Assembly (NCBI GenBank): GCA_964398195.1
Contig: CAYNLW010000014.1
Span: 1 to 29,994 of the forward strand
Source: RFPI01 sp964398195
GTDB lineage: Bacteria; Pseudomonadota; Gammaproteobacteria; Burkholderiales; Methylophilaceae
Length of the DNA: 29,994 nucleotides
Direction: 5' to 3'
Shown here: in pieces, positions 8,437 through 16,220 of the stretch
Layout of the letters: each line of letters opens with the position of its first letter
How positions within the stretch are numbered: the stretch's first letter is position 1
Notes under the pieces: model-generated
What the model was told of the DNA's origin: nothing
What the model saw: only the letters and a program-made list of their open reading frames with translations
Databases searched by the model: none
Position numbers and translations under genes: made by a program

Positions 8437-9100
8437 AGCCGCTGGGCGCGGCGAGCGTATGCGGCCGTTGACTGACCATACGCCCAAGCCTTTGCTAGAA
8501 GTGGCGGGAAAGCCGTTAATTGTCTGGCATATTGAGGCCTTGGCGCGCGCCGGCTTTGTTGAATTGGTGATTAATCATGCGCATTTGGGGCAACAGATTG
8601 AACAGGCTTTGGGCGATGGTTCGGCTTGGGGGGTGAATATCGCTTACAGTGCCGAGGGGCAGGCGCTGGAGACCGCAGGGGGCATTGCCTATGCCTTGCA
8701 TTTATTAGGCGAGCAGCCGTTTTTGGTGGTGAATGGCGATGTGTTTTGTGATTGCGACTTTGCCCATTTGCGTTTGCAGTCGCCTGATTTGGCGCATTTA
8801 TTGATGGTGCAAAATCCGCCGCAGCATACTGCAGGCGATTTTTATTTAGCCCATGGCCGTTTGTCACAAGCGCAACAGTCAGAAGGCCAAGGCGAGCAAC
8901 TGACTTTTTCTGGTATAGGCGTATATCACCCAGCACTATTTGCCGATATTGTGCCTGGGCAAAGCGCCAAGTTGGCGCCGCTGTTGCGTAGTGCCATGCA
9001 GCGTGGCTTGGTCAGTGGCGAGAAACTGAATGGCTTGTGGCATGATATCGGCACACCGCAACGCTTGGCAGAAATCAATGCGCTGATGCGCGCTGGCTAA
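8420..9100 (+). CDS. murU: N-acetylmuramate alpha-1-phosphate uridylyltransferase MurU
   Basis: Sugar-nucleotide transferase that makes UDP-MurNAc from MurNAc-1-phosphate and UTP, the step after AmgK in cell-wall recycling. The N-terminal signature ILAAGRGERMRPLTDHTPKPL and the metal-binding VNGDVFCDCDF are plain. At 226 residues it is the short single-domain form, without a C-terminal left-handed helix domain. The start is taken at GTG 8420 because MKAMILAAGRG is the normal family beginning. ATG 8429 would lose three residues. There is no good Shine-Dalgarno, but short ORFs end on the start codon. The pair with amgK supports this over a generic glucose-1-phosphate thymidylyltransferase. Confidence 0.87.
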   Translation: MKAMILAAGRGERMRPLTDHTPKPLLEVAGKPLIVWHIEALARAGFVELVINHAHLGQQIEQALGDGSAWGVNIAYSAEGQALETAGGIAYALHLLGEQPFLVVNGDVFCDCDFAHLRLQSPDLAHLLMVQNPPQHTAGDFYLAHGRLSQAQQSEGQGEQLTFSGIGVYHPALFADIVPGQSAKLAPLLRSAMQRGLVSGEKLNGLWHDIGTPQRLAEINALMRAG

Positions 9101-9205
9101 GCGGGGAATTGATGGAGATAAGACAGTAGATTTAGAAGCAATCAGCAAGCGTAAGTCATGACGAACTTAAAGCGCGCGAGTAGGGACAAATAGCATGCAC
9201 TACCC

Positions 9206-9264
9206 TTAATAGCGCATTAATTAGCGCAAGCAATGAATCAGCGTAATGAACTAATCAGCGCAAT
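9206..9264 (+). repeat. Short degenerate repeats upstream of pepP
   Basis: Within the 185-base gap between murU and pepP, the core AGCG(C/T)A preceded by TAAT, TTAATT or AATC occurs four times, with AGCG at 9211, 9223, 9240 and 9256. The last copy contains AATCAGCGCAAT (9253-9264), which recurs exactly upstream of amgK at 7238-7249. These could be operator-like sites or simply local slippage products. The rest of the gap holds no recognisable gene. The pepP Shine-Dalgarno AAGGA is at 9271-9275. Confidence 0.35.
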
Positions 9265-9285
9265 AAAGCAAAGGAATTTAGCCGT

Positions 9286-10584
9286 ATGCAACAATTTAAA
9301 CAAAGGCGTCAGCAACTATTGGCGCAATTGCCACCCGGTTTGCTGGTGTTAGCCACCGCGCCCGAGGCGATACGCAATCGCGATAGCCACTATCCGTATC
9401 GCTTTGATAGTTATTTCTATTATCTAACTGGCTTTACCGAACCTGAAGCTATTGTGATGATGGTGAATGGCGACACGCCCAAATCTATTCTATTTTGCCG
9501 CGATAAAAATCTAGAAAAAGAAATCTGGGATGGCTTCCGCTATGGTCCGCAAGCCGCGCAGCAGTTATTTGAATTTGATGAGGCGTATAGCATTAGCGAG
9601 TTTGCCAACAAACTGCTGGAATTGATGGCGAATCAGCCTAACTTATATGCCTGCTGGGGTGATAATGCTGCATGGGATCAACAGCTGATGCAGGCGTTAA
9701 ACACGCTGCGCAATCAAGCCAGAACGGGCGTGCATGCACCGCAAAATCTAGTCGATATTCGGCCCTATTTAGACGATATGCGGCTGATTAAATCGGCAGA
9801 TGAACAACAGCTGATGCGCCGTTCTGCACATATCGCTGCACTCGCCCATCAACGCGCTATGCGTAGCGTAACTGCGGGCATGTTTGAATATGAAATCGAG
9901 GCTGAGTTTCTCCATGAATTTTGCCGTCATGGCGCGCAATCGCCGGCTTATGGTTGTATCGTGGCAGGCGGTGCCAATGCTTGCACGCTGCACTATCACG
10001 CCAATAACTGCGAGCTCAAAGCAGGTGATTTATTGCTGATAGATGCAGGCTGTGAATTAGATGGTTATGCCTCGGATATCACCCGCACTTTTCCCGTCAG
10101 TGGCAAGTTTTCTGCTGCGCAAAAAGCGGTGTATGAGCTGGTGCTCCAAGCGCAATATGCCGCTATTGAATGCGTTAAAGTCGGGCAGCACTGGAATGCC
10201 CCGCACGAAGCCGCCGTCAAAGTGTTGGCGCAAGGCTTTAAAGATTTTGGCTGGTGTCAAGGTTCGCTGGATAGCATCATCGAAAGCGCCAGTTATCGAC
10301 AGTTTTATATGCATAGAACAGGTCATTGGCTGGGCTTAGATGTGCATGATGCAGGGGAATACAAAACCGCACAGGGCGATTGGCGCGAATTACAAGCTGG
10401 CATGGTGAGCACAGTCGAGCCGGGCTGTTATATCCGCCCCGCTGATAATGTGGCAGAGGAATTTTGGCATATCGGCATTCGTATAGAAGATGATGTGCTG
10501 GTGACGGCGCAAGGGCCGGATATTTTATCCGCTGGTGCGCCCAAGACCGTGCAACAAATTGAGGACTTAATGCGCAATGACTAA
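9286..10584 (+). CDS. pepP: Xaa-Pro aminopeptidase (M24B)
   Basis: Cytoplasmic dinuclear-metal peptidase that removes N-terminal residues preceding proline. The 432 residues hold an N-terminal creatinase-like domain (FKQRRQQLLAQLPPG, with FYYLTGFTEPEA) and a C-terminal pita-bread domain. Metal ligands are visible in order: Asp in LLIDAGCELDGYASDITRTF (two Asp), His in GHWLGLDVHD, Glu in STVEPGCYI and Glu in GIRIEDDVLV. The ATG is preceded by AAGGA. The stop overlaps ubiH by eight bases. The pepP-ubiH-second hydroxylase order is a conserved proteobacterial arrangement in which pepP has no obvious biochemical link to ubiquinone. Confidence 0.96.
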   Translation: MQQFKQRRQQLLAQLPPGLLVLATAPEAIRNRDSHYPYRFDSYFYYLTGFTEPEAIVMMVNGDTPKSILFCRDKNLEKEIWDGFRYGPQAAQQLFEFDEAYSISEFANKLLELMANQPNLYACWGDNAAWDQQLMQALNTLRNQARTGVHAPQNLVDIRPYLDDMRLIKSADEQQLMRRSAHIAALAHQRAMRSVTAGMFEYEIEAEFLHEFCRHGAQSPAYGCIVAGGANACTLHYHANNCELKAGDLLLIDAGCELDGYASDITRTFPVSGKFSAAQKAVYELVLQAQYAAIECVKVGQHWNAPHEAAVKVLAQGFKDFGWCQGSLDSIIESASYRQFYMHRTGHWLGLDVHDAGEYKTAQGDWRELQAGMVSTVEPGCYIRPADNVAEEFWHIGIRIEDDVLVTAQGPDILSAGAPKTVQQIEDLMRND

Positions 10585-11770
10585 TGCGCTAGTTATCGCA
10601 GGTGGCGGTCCGGTGGGCATGTGTCTGGCTTTGCGCTTGGCCTTAGCTGGGGTATCGGTAATCGTACTGGAAGCCAAGCCGCAAGGGGCTTATTATCAAG
10701 ACGACCGCGCATTGGCCTTGTCGCAAGCTAGCAAGCTGATGCTAGAGGCGCTGAATGTATGGCCACATATCGCCGCGATCACGCCTATCACAAGCATTCA
10801 TGTGTCGCAAAAAGGCAGTCTAGGCCGCAGCTTATTGCGTGCCGCTGATCATGAGATGGAGGCGCTAGGCTATATCTTGTCCTATGGCAGTTTGATGCAG
10901 GCCATAGACCAAGTGATTGAGGCGCATCGCCAACATTCAGCAAGCGCGTTTGATTTGCAAATTCACTATGCTGCGCAAGTCACCAACATCCAGCCCGATA
11001 ACCCAGCAGCGCATATTCAATATCAGCAGGAAAACCAAAGCCATCAGCTAAGCACCCCGCTGGCGGTGATTGCCGATGGTGGCCGCTCCTTGGCAGAGAT
11101 TCCCGGCATACAGCGGATTAGCAAGGAATATGGACATCATGCGCTAGTGACTAAAGTGCAAGCTGAATTGGCGCATCAGGGGGTGGCTTATGAGCGCTTT
11201 ACTCGCGAGGGTCCGGTGGCATTGTTGCCGAATGGCGAGCACGATTTTTCTTTGGTGTGGACTGGCCAAAGTGACTATGTGCAGCAGTTGATGACGCTGT
11301 CTGATCACGATTTTCTCAGTCAGTTGCATACGCATTTTGGCGACCGCGTGGGGCAGTTTTTGCAAGTGCAAAAGCGCATTTGTTTCCCGTTAAAACTTTC
11401 CTATTTAGACCAAGTGACGGCGGCGCATTTGGCGGTTATAGGCAACGCTGCGCAGACCATGCACCCAGTGGCAGGACAGGGTTTTAATGTCGGTCTGCGC
11501 GATGCTTGGCAGTTGGCAGAAGCGGTGATCGCCACAGCGCAACGTCAGCCTGCGCAAATCGGCAGCAGCGATTTCTTGCAGGCCTATCAACAAGGCCGCC
11601 AACGCGATACCCAAGGCGGTTTGAAATTTACTGATTTTCTGGTGCGCGGGTTTTCTAACGATATTATCGGGCTGGGCGCGATGCGCAGCCTAGGCTTGGC
11701 GCTATTCGATGTGCTTAGCCCAGTCAAATCACAATTGATAGAAAAAATGAGTTTCGGGAGTCAGCGCTAA
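10577..11770 (+). CDS. ubiH: Ubiquinone biosynthesis FAD-dependent hydroxylase UbiH
   Basis: Class A flavoprotein monooxygenase of aerobic ubiquinone synthesis, probably hydroxylating C6 of the ring in the soluble Ubi complex. The ADP-binding GGGPVGMCLALRLALAG lies near residues 9-25, a central ADGGRS follows, and the second FAD motif reads GNAAQTMHPVAGQGFN. The Asn-Ala-Ala-Gln form in place of the common Asp-Ala-Ala-His is the hallmark of UbiH itself, which separates it from the next gene. The start overlaps pepP, with GAGGA 11 bases upstream. It ends TAATG with the next gene, so the two are almost certainly co-translated. Confidence 0.9.
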   Translation: MTNALVIAGGGPVGMCLALRLALAGVSVIVLEAKPQGAYYQDDRALALSQASKLMLEALNVWPHIAAITPITSIHVSQKGSLGRSLLRAADHEMEALGYILSYGSLMQAIDQVIEAHRQHSASAFDLQIHYAAQVTNIQPDNPAAHIQYQQENQSHQLSTPLAVIADGGRSLAEIPGIQRISKEYGHHALVTKVQAELAHQGVAYERFTREGPVALLPNGEHDFSLVWTGQSDYVQQLMTLSDHDFLSQLHTHFGDRVGQFLQVQKRICFPLKLSYLDQVTAAHLAVIGNAAQTMHPVAGQGFNVGLRDAWQLAEAVIATAQRQPAQIGSSDFLQAYQQGRQRDTQGGLKFTDFLVRGFSNDIIGLGAMRSLGLALFDVLSPVKSQLIEKMSFGSQR

Positions 11771-13008
11771 TGGCGGTATCCAGCAAACAAGGCGCGGCTA
11801 ACGCATGGTCGGCAAATCAACTAGCCTCAGCGCATCAGTCGCTGCCCTCGGCAGAATATGACGCGCTTATCATAGGGGCTGGTATCGTTGGCCTAAGTGC
11901 CGCATTGGCGCTGCATCAGCAGGGTTATCATGTGGCGGTGCTAGAGCATAAGCCAGCAACAACACTAAATTTAAACCAACTGGATAGCCGCATTTATGCC
12001 ATCACGCCGGGCAATCAGGCTTTGTTAAGTCAGTTGCAAGTGTGGCAGCAGATGGACGCCAGTCGTTATTGCACTATTCAGCGTATGCAGATTTGGGCAG
12101 ACCCACAGCAAGCGCCGCTGCAATTCGATGCTTTCTCGGCAGGCATCAGCGCGATAGGCTACATCGTGGAAAGCCAACAGTTGCTGCATGCTTTATTACA
12201 GCAATGTCAGCAACAACAGGTCCCTGTGTTGTTTGATAGCCAGTTACAACAAGTGCTGCGTGACCCTGCAGGCGCGCTATCCTCTATCCATTTAATCACG
12301 CAACAACAACGCTTAAGCGCGCAATTGCTAATCGGCGCCGATGGCGCTAATTCTTGGCTAAGGCAGCAAGCCGCCATGACAGTGAAGCGCGATGCCTATC
12401 AACATCGTGCGCTAGTGGCTAATTTTAGTTGTGAATTTGACCACGCTAACTGCGCGCGCCAGTGGTTTATTGAGCAAGATATTTTGGCCTTGTTGCCATT
12501 GCCCAATAAGCAAGTGTCTATGGTGTGGTCCAGCCATCAAGCCGAGCAGTTGATGCAATTAGATGCCGAGCAATTGGCACAAGCGGTAGCCAGCGCCAGC
12601 GGCATGGCCTTAGGGCCACTCAAGCTGCTTGCGCCAGCGCAAACCTTTGCGCTAGCCAAACAATCGGTGCAGCACAGCGTCGCCGCCAATATCGTGCTGA
12701 TAGGTGATGCCGCACACACCGTTCACCCCATGGCAGGCCAAGGGGTGAATTTAGGTTTGCGCGATGTGGCGCAACTGGCCAGTTGTTTGCAACATAAGCC
12801 CACCAATATTGGCGATTATTTATTGCTACGCCAATATGAGCGCGCCCGTAAACTAGATGTGCTGAGCATGCAGGGCTTTACCCACGGCTTATATGTATTG
12901 TTTCAACAGCAACAAACTTGGCTAAAAAAAATGCGACAATGGGGCATGCAGTTGCCCAATCGTTGGGCATGGCTAAAGCAACAATTGGTGCAACAGGCCA
13001 TACGCTAA
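11770..13008 (+). CDS. Second UbiH/UbiF/UbiI-family ubiquinone monooxygenase
   Basis: FAD-dependent hydroxylase of the UbiH/UbiF/VisC/COQ6 family, 412 residues. It has DALIIGAGIVGLSAALAL near residues 31-48, a DSRIYAITPGN motif, GADGANSWLRQ and the standard GDAAHTVHPMAGQGVN. It presumably hydroxylates a ring position not handled by UbiH (C5 or C1), but UbiI, UbiF, UbiL and UbiM cannot be told apart from motifs alone, so no symbol is given. About 28 extra residues of low complexity precede the FAD motif, and no internal start would remove them. It shares one base with the ubiH stop. Confidence 0.88.
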   Translation: MAVSSKQGAANAWSANQLASAHQSLPSAEYDALIIGAGIVGLSAALALHQQGYHVAVLEHKPATTLNLNQLDSRIYAITPGNQALLSQLQVWQQMDASRYCTIQRMQIWADPQQAPLQFDAFSAGISAIGYIVESQQLLHALLQQCQQQQVPVLFDSQLQQVLRDPAGALSSIHLITQQQRLSAQLLIGADGANSWLRQQAAMTVKRDAYQHRALVANFSCEFDHANCARQWFIEQDILALLPLPNKQVSMVWSSHQAEQLMQLDAEQLAQAVASASGMALGPLKLLAPAQTFALAKQSVQHSVAANIVLIGDAAHTVHPMAGQGVNLGLRDVAQLASCLQHKPTNIGDYLLLRQYERARKLDVLSMQGFTHGLYVLFQQQQTWLKKMRQWGMQLPNRWAWLKQQLVQQAIR

Positions 13009-13068
13009 TGCACAAAGTCTAGGCAGTATCTTTATTATCAGCAGTCAATTAACTTAAGGAAAATTCAA

Positions 13069-13806
13069 TTGGGAAACCGTGCAAAGTGGTACAAAAATCT
13101 GTTGTTGTTAGTGTTAAGTTTAAGCAGTGCAGCGATATCACTTGTCGCCCATGCCAACGAGGCGATGTTAAAAAAGAGTATAGAAGCGGCCTATCCCAAA
13201 TTCACTGTCGATAGTATTAGCAAGACCCCCTATGCCGGCTTATATGAGGTGTATATAGGTGGGCAGATTATTTATACCGACGAAAAATTTAGTTTTCTGA
13301 TTGTAGAGGGCAGGGTGGTTGACCCCAAATCTAAAAAAGACCTGACCACTGAGCGCTTGACCGAATTAAACAAAATCGATTTTGCCGGCTTGCCCTTAGA
13401 TTTAGCCATCAAAGTAGTGAAAGGCAATGGCAGCCGCAAGATGGCGGTATTCTCCGATCCAGATTGTCCGTTTTGTAAACGCCTAGAGCAGAACGAGCTG
13501 GTGGATATTTCAGAAGCGACCATTTACACCTTTTTATTGCCGCTGGATCAGTTACATCCTGATGCGGCCAACAAAGCCAAATTGATTTGGTGCGCCCCTG
13601 ATAAAGCCAAGGCGTGGCAAGATTGGGTGATCAATGGTGCGTTGCCAAAAAAATCTGCTAGCTGTGAGGCGCCACTAGAAAAGATTGCCAATGTGGCCAA
13701 AAAATATGCAGTGACCAGCACGCCAACCTTGTTTTTTGCTGATGGAAAAAGGTTGACTGGCGCCTATCCAGCGGCTGAAATCGACAAGGCTTTAGGCAGA
13801 AAGTAA
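13069..13806 (+). CDS. dsbC: Periplasmic disulfide isomerase DsbC
   Basis: Thiol:disulfide interchange protein that reshuffles wrong disulfides in the periplasm, kept reduced by DsbD. The 245 residues comprise a signal peptide (LLLLVLSLSS, cleavage near AHA at 27-29), an N-terminal dimerisation domain, and a thioredoxin fold with active site Cys133-Pro-Phe-Cys136 in place of the enteric CGYC. The cis-Pro is in TSTPT near residue 219. A second Cys pair, Cys175 and Cys199, matches the structural disulfide of DsbC. The start is TTG with AAGGA eight bases upstream. It probably follows the ubi genes transcriptionally. Confidence 0.92.
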   Translation: MGNRAKWYKNLLLLVLSLSSAAISLVAHANEAMLKKSIEAAYPKFTVDSISKTPYAGLYEVYIGGQIIYTDEKFSFLIVEGRVVDPKSKKDLTTERLTELNKIDFAGLPLDLAIKVVKGNGSRKMAVFSDPDCPFCKRLEQNELVDISEATIYTFLLPLDQLHPDAANKAKLIWCAPDKAKAWQDWVINGALPKKSASCEAPLEKIANVAKKYAVTSTPTLFFADGKRLTGAYPAAEIDKALGRK

Positions 13807-13845
13807 AAAAATGTAAGTTAGCTGTGACATTTTGTAAGAAATTGC

Positions 13846-13874
13846 TTGACATATCAGAAAAACAAAAGTAAAAC
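13846..13874 (+). promoter_or_regulatory. Promoter of cold-shock gene
   Basis: A perfect -35 TTGACA (13846-13851) is followed by a 17-base spacer and -10 TAAAAC (13869-13874, four of six matches). It lies 117 bases before the cold-shock start codon, so the mRNA would carry a leader of about 110 bases. Just upstream, AAAATGT (13808-13814) and ACATTTT (13827-13833) could form an AU-rich hairpin at the end of dsbC, at best a weak terminator. Confidence 0.65.
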
Positions 13875-13880
13875 GACAGA

Positions 13881-13990
13881 CCGGAGTTTGAGATTTCGTA
13901 ATAACAAATGCTCTGTACACAAGGGTCAATTGTTTGAAATACAAACATTTTGGGGGGAAACCCTTTTGTGAATAGTAAGGAAAGTAATAA
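13881..13990 (+). promoter_or_regulatory. Structured 5' leader of cold-shock mRNA
   Basis: The leader contains a perfect hairpin TGTTTG-AAATA-CAAACA (13931-13947). A longer-range helix can form between CACAAGGG (13918-13925) and CCCTTTTGTG (13961-13970, two-base bulge) enclosing it. A competing local hairpin pairs a GGG within 13952-13957 with CCC 13961-13963. The Shine-Dalgarno AAGGA (13978-13982) lies just past these structures. Long foldable leaders are characteristic of cspA-type genes. The temperature role here is inference. Confidence 0.45.
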
Positions 13991-14197
13991 ATGGCAACAG
14001 GTACCGTAAAATGGTTTAACGATTCTAAGGGGTTCGGTTTTATCACTCCTGATGATGGTGGTGATGACTTATTCGCGCACTTTTCCGCAATTGTTGAATC
14101 TGGCTATAAAAGCTTGAAAGAAGGTCAACGCGTTACATTCGATGTAACCGAAGGCGCTAAAGGCAAGCAAGCCTCTAATATTCAAAAGGCAGCTTAA
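13991..14197 (+). CDS. Cold-shock protein, CspA family
   Basis: Small OB-fold RNA/ssDNA chaperone of 68 residues. The N-terminus TGTVKWFNDSKGFGFI carries RNP1 (KGFGFI, 13-18), followed by RNP2 as LFAHF (27-31) and the usual C-terminal half with LKEGQRVTFDV. It is a single domain of normal length, transcribed alone from its own promoter and closed by a strong terminator. Whether it is cold-inducible or constitutive (CspC/CspE-like) cannot be told from the protein. The long leader favours regulated expression. Confidence 0.96.
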   Translation: MATGTVKWFNDSKGFGFITPDDGGDDLFAHFSAIVESGYKSLKEGQRVTFDVTEGAKGKQASNIQKAA

Positions 14198-14209
14198 TCC
14201 AGATCAAAT

Positions 14210-14240
14210 AAAAAGGCCTGTTTATCAGGCCTTTTTTATT
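14210..14240 (+). terminator. Bidirectional rho-independent terminator (cold-shock gene / icd)
   Basis: A stem AAAAAGGCCTG / CAGGCCTTTTTT around loop TTTAT (14221-14225), with a T-rich tail on the plus strand. The complement has an equally good U-tract, so it can also end the minus-strand icd transcript, whose stop lies 76 bases away. Between here and icd there is also a tight palindrome GCTTGCT-A-AGCAAGC of unknown meaning. Confidence 0.92.
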
Positions 14241-14315
14241 TTCACGTCTTTTGCTTGCTAAGCAAGCGTCTGCTGCAGATTTACTTCATTGCATCTCATC
14301 TAATTTCATCTGGCA

Positions 14316-15554
14316 TTACAGATAGCGCACGATTTCATGCGCAAATTCCATGCTGCCCACTTGGGTGGCGCCCTCCATTTCCGAAGAAAAGTCTTGCGTC
14401 ACGCGTTTGGCTTGAATGGCTTTGCCTACCGCATTAATCACCAAGTCGGCGGCTTCTGTCCAGCCCATATGACGCAACATCATCTCGGCGGACAAAATCA
14501 ATGAGCAGGGGTTGGCGATATTCTTACCAGCTATCTTGGGCGCGGTACCGTGGGTGGCTTCAAACATAGCGACCGTATCCGATAAATTGGCTCCGGGGGC
14601 TATGCCTATCCCGCCTACCTGTGCGGCTAGCGCGTCGGACATATAATCGCCATTCAGATTAAGCGTGGCCACGACATCATAATCACTGGGGTGCAGTAAG
14701 ATTTCTTGCAAGAAAGCGTCGGCAATACAGTCTTTCACGATAATACCTTGCGGTAATTTGCACCATGGGCCGCCATCGATCTCGACAGCGCCAAATTCCT
14801 CTTTGGCCACTTGATAGCCCCAATCACGGAAGCCGCCTTCGGTGAATTTCATAATATTGCCTTTGTGCGCAATGGTCACCGAGCTGCGTTGATTATCAAT
14901 CGCGTATTGAATCGCTTTACGCACCAAACGCTTGCTGCCATCAACTGACACCGGCTTAATGCCGATGGCAGAGCTTTCTGGGAAGCGAATTTTTTTGCGC
15001 GCGCCCATATCGCTTAAAAAGCTAATCACTTTTTCCACTTCAGGGGTGCCTGCCGCCCATTCGATGCCGGCATAAATATCTTCGGTATTCTCACGGAAAA
15101 TCACCATATCGGTTTTTTCTGGATGCTTGAGTGGGCTGGGGACGCCAGAGAAATATTGAATTGGGCGCAAGCACACATACAAATCCAACTCTTGCCGCAA
15201 GGTCACATTTAAAGAACGCATGCCGCCACCGACCGGCGTGGTGAGAGGGCCTTTGATGGAAATCACATAATCTTTGACCGCCTGCATGGTTTCTTCTGGC
15301 AGCCAAGTATTGGCGTCATACAGCTTGCTGGCTTTCTCGCCGGCATACACTTCCATCCAAGCGATTTTGCGTTGATTTTGATAGGCTTTGCTGACCGCAC
15401 TGTCGATCACCAAGTGCATGGCTGGCGTAATATCAACGCCTATGCCATCGCCTTCAATAAATGGGATAATGGGTTGTTGGGGCACATTTAGCGTGAGATT
15501 TTTATTGATGGTAATTTTTTCACCAAATGCGGGCGCTTTGATTTTACTAGACAT
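14316..15554 (-). CDS. icd: Isocitrate dehydrogenase, probably NAD-preferring
   Basis: TCA enzyme that oxidatively decarboxylates isocitrate to 2-oxoglutarate. The 412 residues align without gaps to E. coli Icd over the last 73. Substrate and phosphorylation-loop residues are kept (VGGGMRSLNVTLRQ, FRENTEDIYAGIE). At the E. coli NADP-specificity positions, Tyr345, Val351, Tyr391 and Arg395 are replaced by Ile341, Ala347, Gln387 and Ser391 here, while Lys344 is kept as Lys340. This resembles NAD-dependent members of the family. AAGGGA precedes the ATG at good spacing. The gene is transcribed alone and is divergent from rluE with a gap of only 37 bases. Confidence 0.95.
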   Translation of the reverse strand: MSSKIKAPAFGEKITINKNLTLNVPQQPIIPFIEGDGIGVDITPAMHLVIDSAVSKAYQNQRKIAWMEVYAGEKASKLYDANTWLPEETMQAVKDYVISIKGPLTTPVGGGMRSLNVTLRQELDLYVCLRPIQYFSGVPSPLKHPEKTDMVIFRENTEDIYAGIEWAAGTPEVEKVISFLSDMGARKKIRFPESSAIGIKPVSVDGSKRLVRKAIQYAIDNQRSSVTIAHKGNIMKFTEGGFRDWGYQVAKEEFGAVEIDGGPWCKLPQGIIVKDCIADAFLQEILLHPSDYDVVATLNLNGDYMSDALAAQVGGIGIAPGANLSDTVAMFEATHGTAPKIAGKNIANPCSLILSAEMMLRHMGWTEAADLVINAVGKAIQAKRVTQDFSSEMEGATQVGSMEFAHEIVRYL

Positions 15555-15591
15555 GATTTCCCTTAAACGATAATTGAAAAACTAGACTTCA

Positions 15592-16125
15592 ATGTTAGTG
15601 TTATTTAACAAGCCTTATGGCGTGATTAGCCAATTTAGCGCGCATGAAAAACACGCCACGTTGGCGGACTATATCGCAATTCCCAAAGTTTATCCGGCGG
15701 GGCGATTAGATACTGACAGTGAAGGATTGCTTATTTTAACTGATGATGGCGCGCTACAACACCGCCTTGCCCATCCTAAGCACAAACAAATCAAAACTTA
15801 TTGGGCGCAAGTCGAGGGCAGTCCCGATGAGCAGACACTGATGCCGCTGCGGCGCGGCGTGGATTTAGGCGATTTTGTCACGCAAGCAGCGCAAGTCAGC
15901 ATCATCGCTGAGCCAGCTGATTTATGGCCACGCAACCCGCCGATACGAGAACGACAGCATATTCCCACTACTTGGTTGGAAATCAAAATCAGTGAAGGCA
16001 AAAATCGCCAAGTGCGCCGTATGACCGCCAATATCGGTTTCCCTACGCTCAGACTGATACGCTATGCGATAAGCGATTACACGCTAGCGCAAATCCCTCC
16101 TGGGCAATATCAGCTAATTAAATAA
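15592..16125 (+). CDS. rluE: 23S rRNA pseudouridine synthase, RluE type
   Basis: RsuA/RluB/E/F-family pseudouridine synthase. The catalytic motif GRLDTDSEGLLILTDDG has its Asp at residue 40, and the C-terminal KISEGKNRQVRRM and LRLIRYAI are typical of the family. It has no N-terminal S4 domain, which within this family points to RluE (target U2457 of 23S rRNA). At 177 residues it is shorter than the E. coli protein, mainly at the N-terminus. No Shine-Dalgarno precedes the ATG. A possible promoter, TAGACA (15548-15553)-15 bases-GATAAT (15569-15574), would leave only about ten leader bases, and its -35 overlaps the icd start codon. Confidence 0.88.
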   Translation: MLVLFNKPYGVISQFSAHEKHATLADYIAIPKVYPAGRLDTDSEGLLILTDDGALQHRLAHPKHKQIKTYWAQVEGSPDEQTLMPLRRGVDLGDFVTQAAQVSIIAEPADLWPRNPPIRERQHIPTTWLEIKISEGKNRQVRRMTANIGFPTLRLIRYAISDYTLAQIPPGQYQLIK

Positions 16126-16220
16126 GCATCATCTACAGACTAAGCAATTTAGCCGCGCGCGCATGGCAGCTGGCTGGCTTATGGTAAAATCGTGGCTTTA
16201 TTTTGCATGGCGCGCACATT

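Noticed and set aside
10577..11770. UbiH second FAD motif lacking the usual Asp and His (GNAAQ)
   Set aside because: E. coli UbiH has the same NAAQ form, so this is a marker of true UbiH rather than a lost active site.
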